From Myxococcus stipitatus (GTDB lineage Bacteria > Myxococcota > Myxococcia > Myxococcales > Myxococcaceae): a stretch of DNA of 64,000 bases. The position numbers and the translations under genes are program-made. A model generated the notes under the pieces. It was not told where the DNA came from, ran no database searches, and was given only the letters and a program-made list of their open reading frames with translations. Shown piece by piece: positions 55,558 through 62,736 of the stretch; the stretch's first letter is position 1, and every line of letters starts with the position of its first letter. The stretch covers positions 9,238,001 through 9,302,000 of the forward strand of contig NZ_CP102770.1 in the NCBI RefSeq assembly GCF_038561935.1, written 5' to 3'.

Positions 55558-57189
55558 TCAGACGGTGACGGTGGCCCGACGCGCCTCCCGCCGCCTCCAG
55601 CGGACGAGCCCGAAGGCGGCGAGCGCGAAGGGAATCCCGAACGCATTTCCAAACTTCACGGCATTGCGCGTCGACGCGCTCAGCTCCTCCTGGAGCGGCG
55701 CTTCCGCCAGGCCGCGCGTGCGCATCTTCAAGAGCGCCGGGTCCAGCAGCAGCCAGTCCGCGACGTTCAGCGCCAGCGCCTGGTTGGGGCGGCTCATGAA
55801 GTCGTCCCACAGCACGGAGGACCCGCCCGCGACGATGACGCGCGACTCCCCCTGGCTCTCCGCCAGCACGGGCGTCCCGCTCGACGTGCTGGCCTGGGCC
55901 TCCGACGCGAAGTGGCTCTTCAGCTTCCCACTCACCTGCACCATCAGCGGGTGTGGCCCGCTGAGCGAGGGAGACTCCGAGCGCCAGTCGCGGCGAGGGT
56001 CGATGCGGAAGGGCGCGCCCTCCAGCCAGCTCTTGCGCGAGGACTTCGCCAGCACCGCCGCCTGGGCGCCCTCGGGCGCCGTCACGGTGACGGCGGTGCT
56101 GAAGGGGAAGGTGACGCCCGACAGGCCCTCGGTGATGGGGCTGTCGCCCTCCAGCCGCTCCAGCATGGGGACGAACGGATAGGGCACCGGCATGGACACC
56201 ACCATGAAGCCCCGGCGCTCCTGCACGTTGAGCTGCGCGGACGCGACGTCCGCCACCAGCTGGTCCCCCACCTGGATGCCATAGGTCGCGAGCAGCGGCC
56301 CCAGCCCGTGCGCGGTGTCGGTCGGCTCGAAGGTCTTCAGGTCCACCTGCACCTTGTCCAGGAAGAAGGCCACGCTCTTGCCCGACATGATGAGCTGGTC
56401 GATGGCCTTCACCTCCGCGGGGGTAAAGGCCGTCTTCGGTCCGATGACGAGCAGCGCATCCACGTCCGCGTCCACCCGCTCCTTGCCGGCCAGGTCCACC
56501 GGCCGCACCTCGTACGTCTGGCCGAGCAGCGACTGGAGACTCCGCAGCTTCTCGTGCAGGACGGGCGCGCCATGTCCCTGCGCCACGCCCAGCACCGGCG
56601 TCTTCGCCCGCGTCAGCTTGCGCACCAGCGTCGTCAGGTCGTACTCCAGCGTGCCCGTGTCCTGGACGACGGGGATGACCTCCTTCTTCTCCTGATGCCG
56701 GATGACGATGCCCATGTACGCGCGCTTCGTCTGCATCTGGTCATCCTCGATGACGCGAATCTCCACGGGCTGCACGCCCGCCTCCGCCAGCTCCTTCTCC
56801 ACGGAGGTGGGCTCGCGAAAGACGCGGCCGAAGATGTCCCGCTTCGTCTCGCGCTTCGCCTCCTGGTCCTCGTGGGTCTCCTGGCTCATGGGGTCCAGGA
56901 ACTCGAAGGAGAGCTTCCCCCCGGAGGCCACGCGGAACTCCTCCAGCAGGTCCCGGACGTAGCGCGCGTTGCCCGCATAGGGCGGCGGCAGGTCGTCGGT
57001 GAAGTACGCCGTGACGGTGACGGGCTCCTCCAGCTTCTCCAGCGTCTCTCGCGAGGCCTGCGCGAGCGTGTAGACCTGGTCTCGCGTCGCGTCGAAACGG
57101 AGGAACGCACGCAGGCCCAGGATGTTGAGCAGCACCAGGCAGCCGACGATGGCGGCCAGGAAGAGGTTCGCGTTGGCGGTGGCTTTCAT
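55558..57189 (-). CDS. GldG-family extracytoplasmic ABC component
   Basis: A 543-residue protein. ATG 57189 (MKATANANLFL) begins an N-terminal membrane helix; a C-terminal one (NAFGIPFALAAFGLVRW) is followed by a basic end. The region between has the GldG pattern: FDATRDQVYTLAQASRETLEKLEEPVTVTAYFTDDLPPPY and ALLVIGPKTAFTPAEVKAIDQLIMSGKSVAFFLDKV. This family works with GldA/GldF in ABC export and, in Bacteroidota, gliding. Myxobacterial copies have no proven gliding role. It overlaps neither neighbour but is separated from the permease by only 8 bp. Confidence 0.92.
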   Translation of the reverse strand: MKATANANLFLAAIVGCLVLLNILGLRAFLRFDATRDQVYTLAQASRETLEKLEEPVTVTAYFTDDLPPPYAGNARYVRDLLEEFRVASGGKLSFEFLDPMSQETHEDQEAKRETKRDIFGRVFREPTSVEKELAEAGVQPVEIRVIEDDQMQTKRAYMGIVIRHQEKKEVIPVVQDTGTLEYDLTTLVRKLTRAKTPVLGVAQGHGAPVLHEKLRSLQSLLGQTYEVRPVDLAGKERVDADVDALLVIGPKTAFTPAEVKAIDQLIMSGKSVAFFLDKVQVDLKTFEPTDTAHGLGPLLATYGIQVGDQLVADVASAQLNVQERRGFMVVSMPVPYPFVPMLERLEGDSPITEGLSGVTFPFSTAVTVTAPEGAQAAVLAKSSRKSWLEGAPFRIDPRRDWRSESPSLSGPHPLMVQVSGKLKSHFASEAQASTSSGTPVLAESQGESRVIVAGGSSVLWDDFMSRPNQALALNVADWLLLDPALLKMRTRGLAEAPLQEELSASTRNAVKFGNAFGIPFALAAFGLVRWRRREARRATVTV

Positions 57190-57197
57190 CGTCAACC

Positions 57198-57917
57198 TCA
57201 CTGACGGACGTTGCCCAGGGTGCGCGTGGTCAGCGCCAGTCCCACGGCCGTGAGCGACAGGTAGAAGAGGACGTCGCGCGTATCCAGCACGCCTCGCGCG
57301 ATGTTCGCGAAGTGGTAGTCGACCGACAGGTACTGGAGCAGCTCCCCCACCGACTCCGGCAGCAGCAGGGCGAACTTGTCCACGAAGTAGAAGGCGAAGC
57401 ACAACAGCAACCCGATGATGAACCCGACAATCTGGTTGCGGCTGAGCGCGCTGGCCCACAAGCCCAGCGCCAGGAAGCTGGACGCCATCAACAGCAGCCC
57501 CAGGTAGCCCATCACCACCGGCCCCCAGTCGAAGCGAGCCCCCTGCGCGGTGAGGCTCGCCACGGTGAGGGAATAGGGCAGCGTCCACAGCAACCCCACC
57601 CCCACCATGCCCAGCGCCGCGAGGAACTTGCCGAGCACCACCTCCCAGTCGCGCAAGGGCATGCTCAACAAGAGTTCCAGCGTGCCGCTCTTGCGCTCCT
57701 CCGCCAGCAACCGCATGGTCACCGCGGGCGCGAAGACGACGAACAGCACGGGCGCGATGCCGAAGAACCCCCGCAGCGAGGCCTGCCCCGCGACGAAGAG
57801 CGTGCTGAAGTACAGCCAGCCCGCAACCACCAGGAAGACACCAATGACGATGTATGCGACAGGAGAGTTGAAGAAGCTCCTGAACTCACGCCTGGCGACG
57901 GCCAGTGTCGTGTCCAT
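57198..57917 (-). CDS. ABC-2 permease, GldF-like
   Basis: A 239-residue permease with six membrane segments: SPVAYIVIGVFLVVAGWLYFSTL, FFGIAPVLFVVFAPAVTM, ALGMVGVGLLWTLPYSLTVA, VMGYLGLLLMASSFLALGLWA, IVGFIIGLLLCFAFYFVD and a C-terminal one. The cytoplasmic RREFRSFFNSPVAY and EERKSGTLELLLSMPLRDWEVVLGKFLA are characteristic of GldF/ABC-2 permeases. It is the membrane subunit for the ATPase upstream. Confidence 0.95.
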   Translation of the reverse strand: MDTTLAVARREFRSFFNSPVAYIVIGVFLVVAGWLYFSTLFVAGQASLRGFFGIAPVLFVVFAPAVTMRLLAEERKSGTLELLLSMPLRDWEVVLGKFLAALGMVGVGLLWTLPYSLTVASLTAQGARFDWGPVVMGYLGLLLMASSFLALGLWASALSRNQIVGFIIGLLLCFAFYFVDKFALLLPESVGELLQYLSVDYHFANIARGVLDTRDVLFYLSLTAVGLALTTRTLGNVRQ

Positions 57918-57955
57918 TCTCCACCTCAGTTTTGTTCAAATGCCAGTCAGTCGAC

Positions 57956-58936
57956 TCAAGCCGCCAGGCTCGCCCTCGCGTCCTCGCCGCCCGTGAGCTT
58001 GCGGAACGTCTCTTCCAGGCTGACGTGCCGCCGCGTCACCTCGAGCAGACACAGCTCGTGGCGCACCGCGGCCTCGAAGAGCTCCCGGCGGATGTCCTCC
58101 GCGCCGTGGCGCAGGTGGAAGCCCAGCGTCCCGCCGCCCTCCCCTTCCGCCACCTCGACGCCCGTGACGCCCGGGACGCGCTCCAGCACCGCGCGCACCG
58201 CGTCCGCCTGGAGCGGACCTCCGGTTCGCGACGTGAGCACGACGGTGACCAGGCCGCCCTCGCCCTTGCCCAGCCGCTCCGGCGTGTCGTCCGCCACCAG
58301 CCGCCCGTCATTGATGATGAGCACACGGTCGCAGGTGCTCTGCACCTCGCTCAGGATGTGCGTGCTGAGGATGACGGTCTTCTCCCGCCCCAGCTCCTTC
58401 ACGAGCGAGCGAATCTCGACAATCTGGTTGGGGTCCAGGCCCGTGGTCGGCTCATCCAGGATGAGCACATCCGGGTCGTGGACAATGGCTTGCGCCAACC
58501 CCACTCGCTGACGGTAGCCCTTGGAGAGCTGATGGATGTCCTTGCCCAGCACGTCCTTCAGGCCACAGCGCTCCACGGCGTTGCGTATCTGCCCGGCCCG
58601 CCGCGCCTTGGGAATGCCTCTCACCTCCGAGACGAAGTCCAGGAAGTCCTTGACCATCATCTCCTCGTAGAGGGGATTGTTCTCAGGCAGATACCCCAGC
58701 AGGCGGCGCGAGGCCACCGGGTCGGCGAGGACGTCAATGCCTCGCACGCTCGCCCGGCCCGCCGTCGGCGTCACGAACCCCGCCAGAATCTTCATCGTGG
58801 TGGACTTCCCCGCCCCGTTGGGTCCAAGGAATCCCACCACCTGCCCCCGGGGAACCTCGAAGCTGACGCCACGCAGCGCCTGGGTGGCGCCGTAGCTCTT
58901 CGTCAGACCTTCGATCCGGATCATTGGTTGAGACAC
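57956..58936 (-). CDS. ABC transporter ATP-binding protein, GldA-like
   Basis: A 326-residue ATPase; GTG 58936 (VSQPMIRIEGLTKSYG) with GGTGAG upstream is preferred, ATG 58924 being the alternative. Walker A GPNGAGKST, Q-loop GYLPENNPLYEEM, signature LSKGYRQRV, Walker B VLILDEPTTGLD and H-switch STHILSE are complete. The C-terminal 90 residues form an accessory domain. It heads the operon ATPase-permease-GldG-DUF4340, all on the minus strand over about 4.9 kb. Substrate of the exporter is unknown. Confidence 0.95.
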   Translation of the reverse strand: MSQPMIRIEGLTKSYGATQALRGVSFEVPRGQVVGFLGPNGAGKSTTMKILAGFVTPTAGRASVRGIDVLADPVASRRLLGYLPENNPLYEEMMVKDFLDFVSEVRGIPKARRAGQIRNAVERCGLKDVLGKDIHQLSKGYRQRVGLAQAIVHDPDVLILDEPTTGLDPNQIVEIRSLVKELGREKTVILSTHILSEVQSTCDRVLIINDGRLVADDTPERLGKGEGGLVTVVLTSRTGGPLQADAVRAVLERVPGVTGVEVAEGEGGGTLGFHLRHGAEDIRRELFEAAVRHELCLLEVTRRHVSLEETFRKLTGGEDARASLAA

Positions 58937-59302
58937 GGGCTCACCCCATGAAACGAATGGTTGCTGCGCATCGGTACTGCTCTTAAAGCAGCCAACGGCG
59001 CCGTCAACCCGCGCTCCCCCCAAAAATTTCCGGGAGCGTCGACCTCGCGATTTTCATCCGGACTGAAACGCTCCGCGCGCCGGCCGGCCGCGGGCTCCCG
59101 GACACCGCTTGATGACTTCCGAACAGCGCGCCCCCTGGTCCTCGCCCCACGCCGGGACCACCTCGTAAATGCAACTTGATTACTTTTAGATATCAATTGC
59201 ATATTGCGGGCGCGCCCCGGCCACCGGAGGCGCCCTGAAGCTGAAGTCCACCCCCCCTGCCGTCACCGCACTTCCGCGGTCTCACACCCGGAGACATCCC
59301 TC
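58937..59302. other. Regulatory gap between ABC operon and lipoprotein array
   Basis: About 365 bp separating divergent units. Much of it is GC-rich except for an AT-rich block at 59165-59211 containing the GCAACTTGATTAC element, whose other flank (ATATCAATTGCAT) forms a near dyad. The promoter of the first lipoprotein gene is probably here. No gene seen. Confidence 0.55.
59171..59203 (+). promoter_or_regulatory. GCAACTTRATTAC element, copy 2, with dyad
   Basis: GCAACTTGATTAC at 59171-59183, followed by TTTTAGATATCAATTGCAT. ATGCAA-C-TTGAT (from 59170) and ATCAATTGCAT (to about 59202) form an imperfect dyad. The copy is 132 bp before the ATG of the first lipoprotein of the array. Same core as copies 1 and 3. 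Confidence 0.65.
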
Positions 59303-59902
59303 ATGCTGTCCTGTCCCTCGTTATCGAAGTCCCTGTTCGCCAGTGGCGTGCTGCTGCTGCTCGTCGGTTGTGGGGCGCCCACCGAGGAGGAGCTGGGGTC
59401 CCTCGAGTCAGAGGTCACCTCCTCCGAGGCCGCGCTGCTGCCCGCGTGCCCGGCCTCACCCGAGCTGTCCGAGGTCGTCGAGCACGCCTGCGTGCACGCG
59501 GAGCTGGGCCCCTTCGAGCCCGTCACCGCCGCCACCCTGGGAGCCCCCGTGCTGGTGGACGTCAGCACGCCCCACACCGCGTACAACATCACCCTCCCCC
59601 CAAGCTCCCAGTCCTGGGGCTGGGCGGGCCGCGTCTCGTTCCTCCCCGATGCGTCGGGTGAGTTCGCGTTCATGCTGTCGCGGGAGCGGGGGCTGCGCAT
59701 CTACGACGCGGCGACCGGCGCCGAGGTGGCGCGGGAGTGCCGCTACTCGGTGCCCACGGACGTGTGTGGTGCCCTGAAGACAGCCATCATCGCGGACCTC
59801 GAGGCGGGCACCGAGTACCACCTGGAGTTCCACGCCCTCCTGTCCTGCAACGCGTCCTTCTCGCTCCTCATCGAAGAGGCGGCCCACCCTCACGAGGGCT
59901 GA
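59303..59902 (+). CDS. Lipoprotein with HAC..HA domain, paralogue 1
   Basis: A 199-residue lipoprotein: ATG 59303 with GGAGA upstream, then lipobox LLLLVGC (Cys about 21) and an acidic linker with SLESEVTSSEAA. The mature domain has VVEHACVHAELGPF (about 60), AYNITLPPSSQSWGWAGRVSFLP and FAFMLSRERGLRIYDAATGAEV, then CRYSVPTDVCGAL and YHLEFHALLSCNASFSLLI. The same layout occurs in the next two genes. Four Cys suggest two disulfides. Probably beta-sandwich, surface exposed. No known family recognised. Confidence 0.85.
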   Translation: MLSCPSLSKSLFASGVLLLLVGCGAPTEEELGSLESEVTSSEAALLPACPASPELSEVVEHACVHAELGPFEPVTAATLGAPVLVDVSTPHTAYNITLPPSSQSWGWAGRVSFLPDASGEFAFMLSRERGLRIYDAATGAEVARECRYSVPTDVCGALKTAIIADLEAGTEYHLEFHALLSCNASFSLLIEEAAHPHEG

Positions 59903-60363
59903 GCTTCAACCTCCATCCCTCGCTGGAGCTCGCACGGCACCAGGCCACCGCGCCCGGTACGGCACCCATGCATTCCACCGACCTCCTCCTCCTGAACCCG
60001 CATGGGGCACTCCCGCATGCGATGGAACCTCCACGCCCGGCGGGACGCATGCGCCGTGGCGGACTCCCGCAGCGCTGGTGGCGAGATGCCCCGGAACGCC
60101 GCTCCGGTCCTCCCGACGGAAGACCCGTGCGTGCTCCGCGGCCCCATCGCCCCTGAGCCCCACTCCGCGCTCCGGAGTGGCCCACCGGACACCTGACGTC
60201 GACAGGGAGCCGTCGCGCGTGTGACGCGACCCGCGCCCGGAAACTCCCTACCCGATTATTGCAACTTAATTACCATAAACCCATGAAACACCACTCCGGA
60301 GGCGGAGGCGGACACCCGCGTCGGTGCCCGCGCGTCGCTCCCGGCGCCTGGAAGGAAATCCCC
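59903..60363. other. Gap between lipoprotein paralogues 1 and 2
   Basis: About 460 bp. It holds a small perfect hairpin, CCACTCCG/CGGAGTGG (60160-60180), of possible terminator type but without T-tract, and at 60261 the third GCAACTTRATTAC copy. Overlapping frames here have no ribosome sites. No gene supported. Confidence 0.5.
60261..60279 (+). promoter_or_regulatory. GCAACTTRATTAC element, copy 3
   Basis: GCAACTTAATTACCATAAA at 60261-60279, 103 bp before the ATG of lipoprotein paralogue 2. It differs from copies 1 and 2 only at the eighth base of the core (A for G). Confidence 0.65.
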
Positions 60364-61071
60364 ATGAAGCTGCTGAAGCAGACCCTGTGTGGTGTCGTGC
60401 TCGCGCTGTCCCTGTCGGCCTGCGGTCCCTTGGATGGAGCGGAGCTGGAGCCCTTGGAGCAGGAGGGACAGCCCCTGGAGGCGACCTGCGTCTCCGTCGA
60501 TGACACCCTGATGACCACGCATGCCTGCGGCCATGCGAACAACAGCGCGGACAACGTGAATGTGACGGCCAGCGCCACGCGCGTCGCCACCGCGCCGGAC
60601 ATCAGCCCTCGCCACAAGCACTACACCCTCTCCCTGCCCGCGGGCGCGGAGGGCTCGGTGACCTTCACCCCGGTCGCCGTGACGTCGGCCACCTCCACCG
60701 TGGAGTCGTTGTCGTTCTACCTGTCGCAGAACGTGGCCTTCACCGTGGTGGACACGACGACCAGCGCCACGGTGGCCCCGCTCATCGGCGAGTCCGTCGC
60801 GGAGGCGTCCTGCCCGCTCATCGCAGCCCGGACGTATGACCTCGTGGTGGGCCGCGAGTACATCCTCGCCACCGGTCCCGCCTCGGGCAATCAGGTCCGC
60901 CTCGTTCCCGAGTACCACTACGACAGCCGGGACCGCTTCTACCGGGACCAGGACGGTGACGGGTACGGCGCCAACTCGCCCGTGTACCGCTTCGCCTGCG
61001 AGCCGCCCGCGGGCTACGTGAAGCAGCGGTTCGACTGCGACGACACCAACCCCGCCATCTTCAACTGCTGA
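60364..61071 (+). CDS. Lipoprotein with HAC..HA domain, paralogue 2, with DxDxDG tail
   Basis: A 235-residue lipoprotein. ATG 60364 with GGAAGGA upstream; lipobox LALSLSAC (Cys about 20). The shared domain has TTHACGHANNSADNVNVTA (about 55), HYTLSLPAGAEGSVTFTP, SLSFYLSQNVAFTVVDTTTSATV and CPLIAARTYDLVVGREYIL. Unlike the paralogues, its last 45 residues form a calcium-binding-like tail: FYRDQDGDGYG (DxDxDG loop), then CEPPAGYV and FDCDDTNPAIFNC. This pattern resembles the repeat of myxobacterial MopE-like or thrombospondin type 3 domains. A surface or matrix protein is likely. A strong terminator follows. Confidence 0.88.
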   Translation: MKLLKQTLCGVVLALSLSACGPLDGAELEPLEQEGQPLEATCVSVDDTLMTTHACGHANNSADNVNVTASATRVATAPDISPRHKHYTLSLPAGAEGSVTFTPVAVTSATSTVESLSFYLSQNVAFTVVDTTTSATVAPLIGESVAEASCPLIAARTYDLVVGREYILATGPASGNQVRLVPEYHYDSRDRFYRDQDGDGYGANSPVYRFACEPPAGYVKQRFDCDDTNPAIFNC

Positions 61072-61095
61072 GTCGCCCCACGACGACGCATCCCC

Positions 61096-61124
61096 GGGGC
61101 GCCCTCCTCGCTCGAGGGCGCCCC
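61096..61124 (+). terminator. Strong intrinsic terminator
   Basis: GGGGCGCCCTC (61096-61106) and GAGGGCGCCCC (61114-61124), perfect 11-bp stem with a 7-base loop, followed by GCCCTTTCCCTCTCTGTCC. 25 bp after paralogue 2. Confidence 0.88.
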
Positions 61125-61157
61125 GCCCTTTCCCTCTCTGTCCTTTCGAGTCGCACC

Positions 61158-62075
61158 ATGTCCCCGCGTTCCACTCGCACCGCCGCCCTGCTCTCCACCT
61201 GCGCCCTCCTCGCCATGACGGGCTGCGGGTCCGAAGACCCGTCCTCCCCCACCCCAGACCCCAGCGACGTCACGAAGCCCCACGTCACCGCGTCCAGCCC
61301 CGCCGAAGGCGCCACCGACGTCCTGCCCGTCCAACGCTTCAAGCAGGATGCGAAGACCACCGGCCTCCAGCGGGTCGTCACCGTCTCCTTCAGCGAGCCC
61401 ATGGACCGCCAGCAGGCCCAGGTGTCGCTCATCGACGTCGCCGCCTCCGACGTCGCGCCACGCGCGCTGACGGGAACCTGGTCCGAGGACGGCAAGAGCC
61501 TGTCCGTCACCATCCCCCGCCCCCAAGCCGACCTCCCGCCGCTCGAGGAGGACAGACCCTACGCGCTGGACCTCACGGCCCTGCGAGATGTTTCGGGCAA
61601 CACGCTGGACGCGGCGCATGAGGGCCTGAAGGACGGCCGCCTCGACTTCACCACCGGCAAGCGGGACCGCGTCGTCGAACACGCCTGCGCCCACGCGCTC
61701 CTGGACACGCCCATCCCCGTCACCGCGGGCGCCTCCCCCACCGCCGCGTATCCCGCGACCGACACCTCCCACAAGGCCTACACGCTGACGCTGCCGGCGA
61801 GCGGCTCCTCCTTCCTTGGCTACACGGAGGTCGTCTCCGCCGAGCGCGAGGAGTCCATCGTCATGTACCTGGCCCATGAGTTCACCGTGACGGTGCACGA
61901 CGTGACGGAAGCGGAGACGGTCATCCCCACCACGCTCGCGCCCGCGCCGGACGTCTGCGCGCCCGCGATTACGCACACGCTCAAGTTCACCGCGCCCGCG
62001 GGGGACCGCTTCCTGCGCCTCACCCACGGGCCCGCCGCGCGAGACACGTACACCTTCGTCTTCGAGCGGCTCTAG
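61158..62075 (+). CDS. Lipoprotein with Ig-like plus HAC..HA domain, paralogue 3
   Basis: A 305-residue lipoprotein: lipobox LLAMTGC (Cys about 23), Ser/Pro linker, then a bacterial Ig-like domain (VTASSPAEGATDVLPVQRF...VVTVSFSEPMDRQQAQVSLI, about 35-150) of the SbsA/Big_5 type. The last 140 residues are the shared domain: VVEHACAHALLDTPIPVTAG, AYTLTLPASGSSFLG, IVMYLAHEFTVTVHDVTEAETV and CAPAITHTLKFTAPAG. It has no GCAACTT element directly upstream, and it follows a terminator, so it may have its own promoter in the 61125-61157 stretch or read-through. Its stop overlaps the convergent Crp/Fnr gene by three bases. Confidence 0.87.
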   Translation: MSPRSTRTAALLSTCALLAMTGCGSEDPSSPTPDPSDVTKPHVTASSPAEGATDVLPVQRFKQDAKTTGLQRVVTVSFSEPMDRQQAQVSLIDVAASDVAPRALTGTWSEDGKSLSVTIPRPQADLPPLEEDRPYALDLTALRDVSGNTLDAAHEGLKDGRLDFTTGKRDRVVEHACAHALLDTPIPVTAGASPTAAYPATDTSHKAYTLTLPASGSSFLGYTEVVSAEREESIVMYLAHEFTVTVHDVTEAETVIPTTLAPAPDVCAPAITHTLKFTAPAGDRFLRLTHGPAARDTYTFVFERL

Positions 62076-62671
62076 TCCTCCTCGGACTCCGCGCGCTTGC
62101 GGCGGCGAGACATGATGCGGCTCAGGGCCACCTCGGTGATGCCCAGGTACGCGGCCACGTCTCGCTGCGGCACGCGGCCCTTCAAGTGAGGGTGCTCCGC
62201 CCAGAACATGTCCAGCCGCTCCTCGGCGGAGAACTCCAGGAACTCCTGCTCGCGGCGCTCCTTCATGAGGAAGTGCCGCTCCGCGACGCGGCGGAGCACC
62301 TTCACCCAGCACACGTGGCCCGCCTCCAGCACCTGGAGGTCCTGCTCGCGGAACACCAGGAGGCGCGAGGGCTCCAGCGCCTCGATGGTGGTCATCGACG
62401 GCACCCGCATGAGCATCTCCGCATAGGCCCCCACGAGGTCGCCTTCGGAGCGGAACGCCTTCACCAGCTCCGCGCCGCGCGCCGACACCCGCACCAGCCG
62501 GAACACGCCCTGGAGCACCAGCCCGAAGCGGTCCACCTTCTCGCCCGGGCGCAGGAAGAGGCCCTTGCGCTCCACCCCCTGCTCGCGCCCCAGCGCCTCC
62601 GCGCGCTCCCACTCCTGTTCGGGGATGGGACCGAGCGGAGCCATCTTCTCGTAGAGCTTCGGGTATCTCAC
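62072..62671 (-). CDS. Crp/Fnr-family regulator
   Basis: A 199-residue regulator. Start is a GTG at 62671. The cyclic-nucleotide-type barrel covers residues about 20-125 (FLRPGEKVDRFGLVLQGVFRLVRVSARGAELVKAFRSEGDLVGAYAEML) and contains no clear phosphate-binding RxS motif. The long dimer helix and winged helix end with HPHLKGRVPQRDVAAYLGITEVALSRIMSRRRKRA. So it belongs to the effector-unassigned Crp group. It is divergent from the hydroxylase gene; the site between them has direct repeats. Convergent overlap with the previous lipoprotein leaves no space for a terminator. Confidence 0.9.
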   Translation of the reverse strand: MRYPKLYEKMAPLGPIPEQEWERAEALGREQGVERKGLFLRPGEKVDRFGLVLQGVFRLVRVSARGAELVKAFRSEGDLVGAYAEMLMRVPSMTTIEALEPSRLLVFREQDLQVLEAGHVCWVKVLRRVAERHFLMKERREQEFLEFSAEERLDMFWAEHPHLKGRVPQRDVAAYLGITEVALSRIMSRRRKRAESEED

Positions 62672-62684
62672 GGGGCGACCCGGG

Positions 62685-62704
62685 AGGTTAACCCAGGTTA
62701 AGGC
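62685..62704. promoter_or_regulatory. Direct repeats AGGTTAA(C/G) in divergent promoter
   Basis: AGGTTAACCC (62685-62694) and AGGTTAAGGC (62695-62704) lie in tandem with a 10-bp period, between the Crp-type gene and the hydroxylase gene (start 62737). The first contains the palindrome GGTTAACC. A likely operator for the divergent regulator; it lies on one face of the helix. Confidence 0.5.
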
Positions 62705-62736
62705 AGCGCTCGAACCCCGCGGCGTACGTTGCCGGC

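Noticed and set aside
59906-60163. Small frames between the lipoprotein paralogues
   Set aside because: Several overlapping frames on both strands, all Arg/Gly/Pro-rich; typical of GC-rich non-coding DNA.
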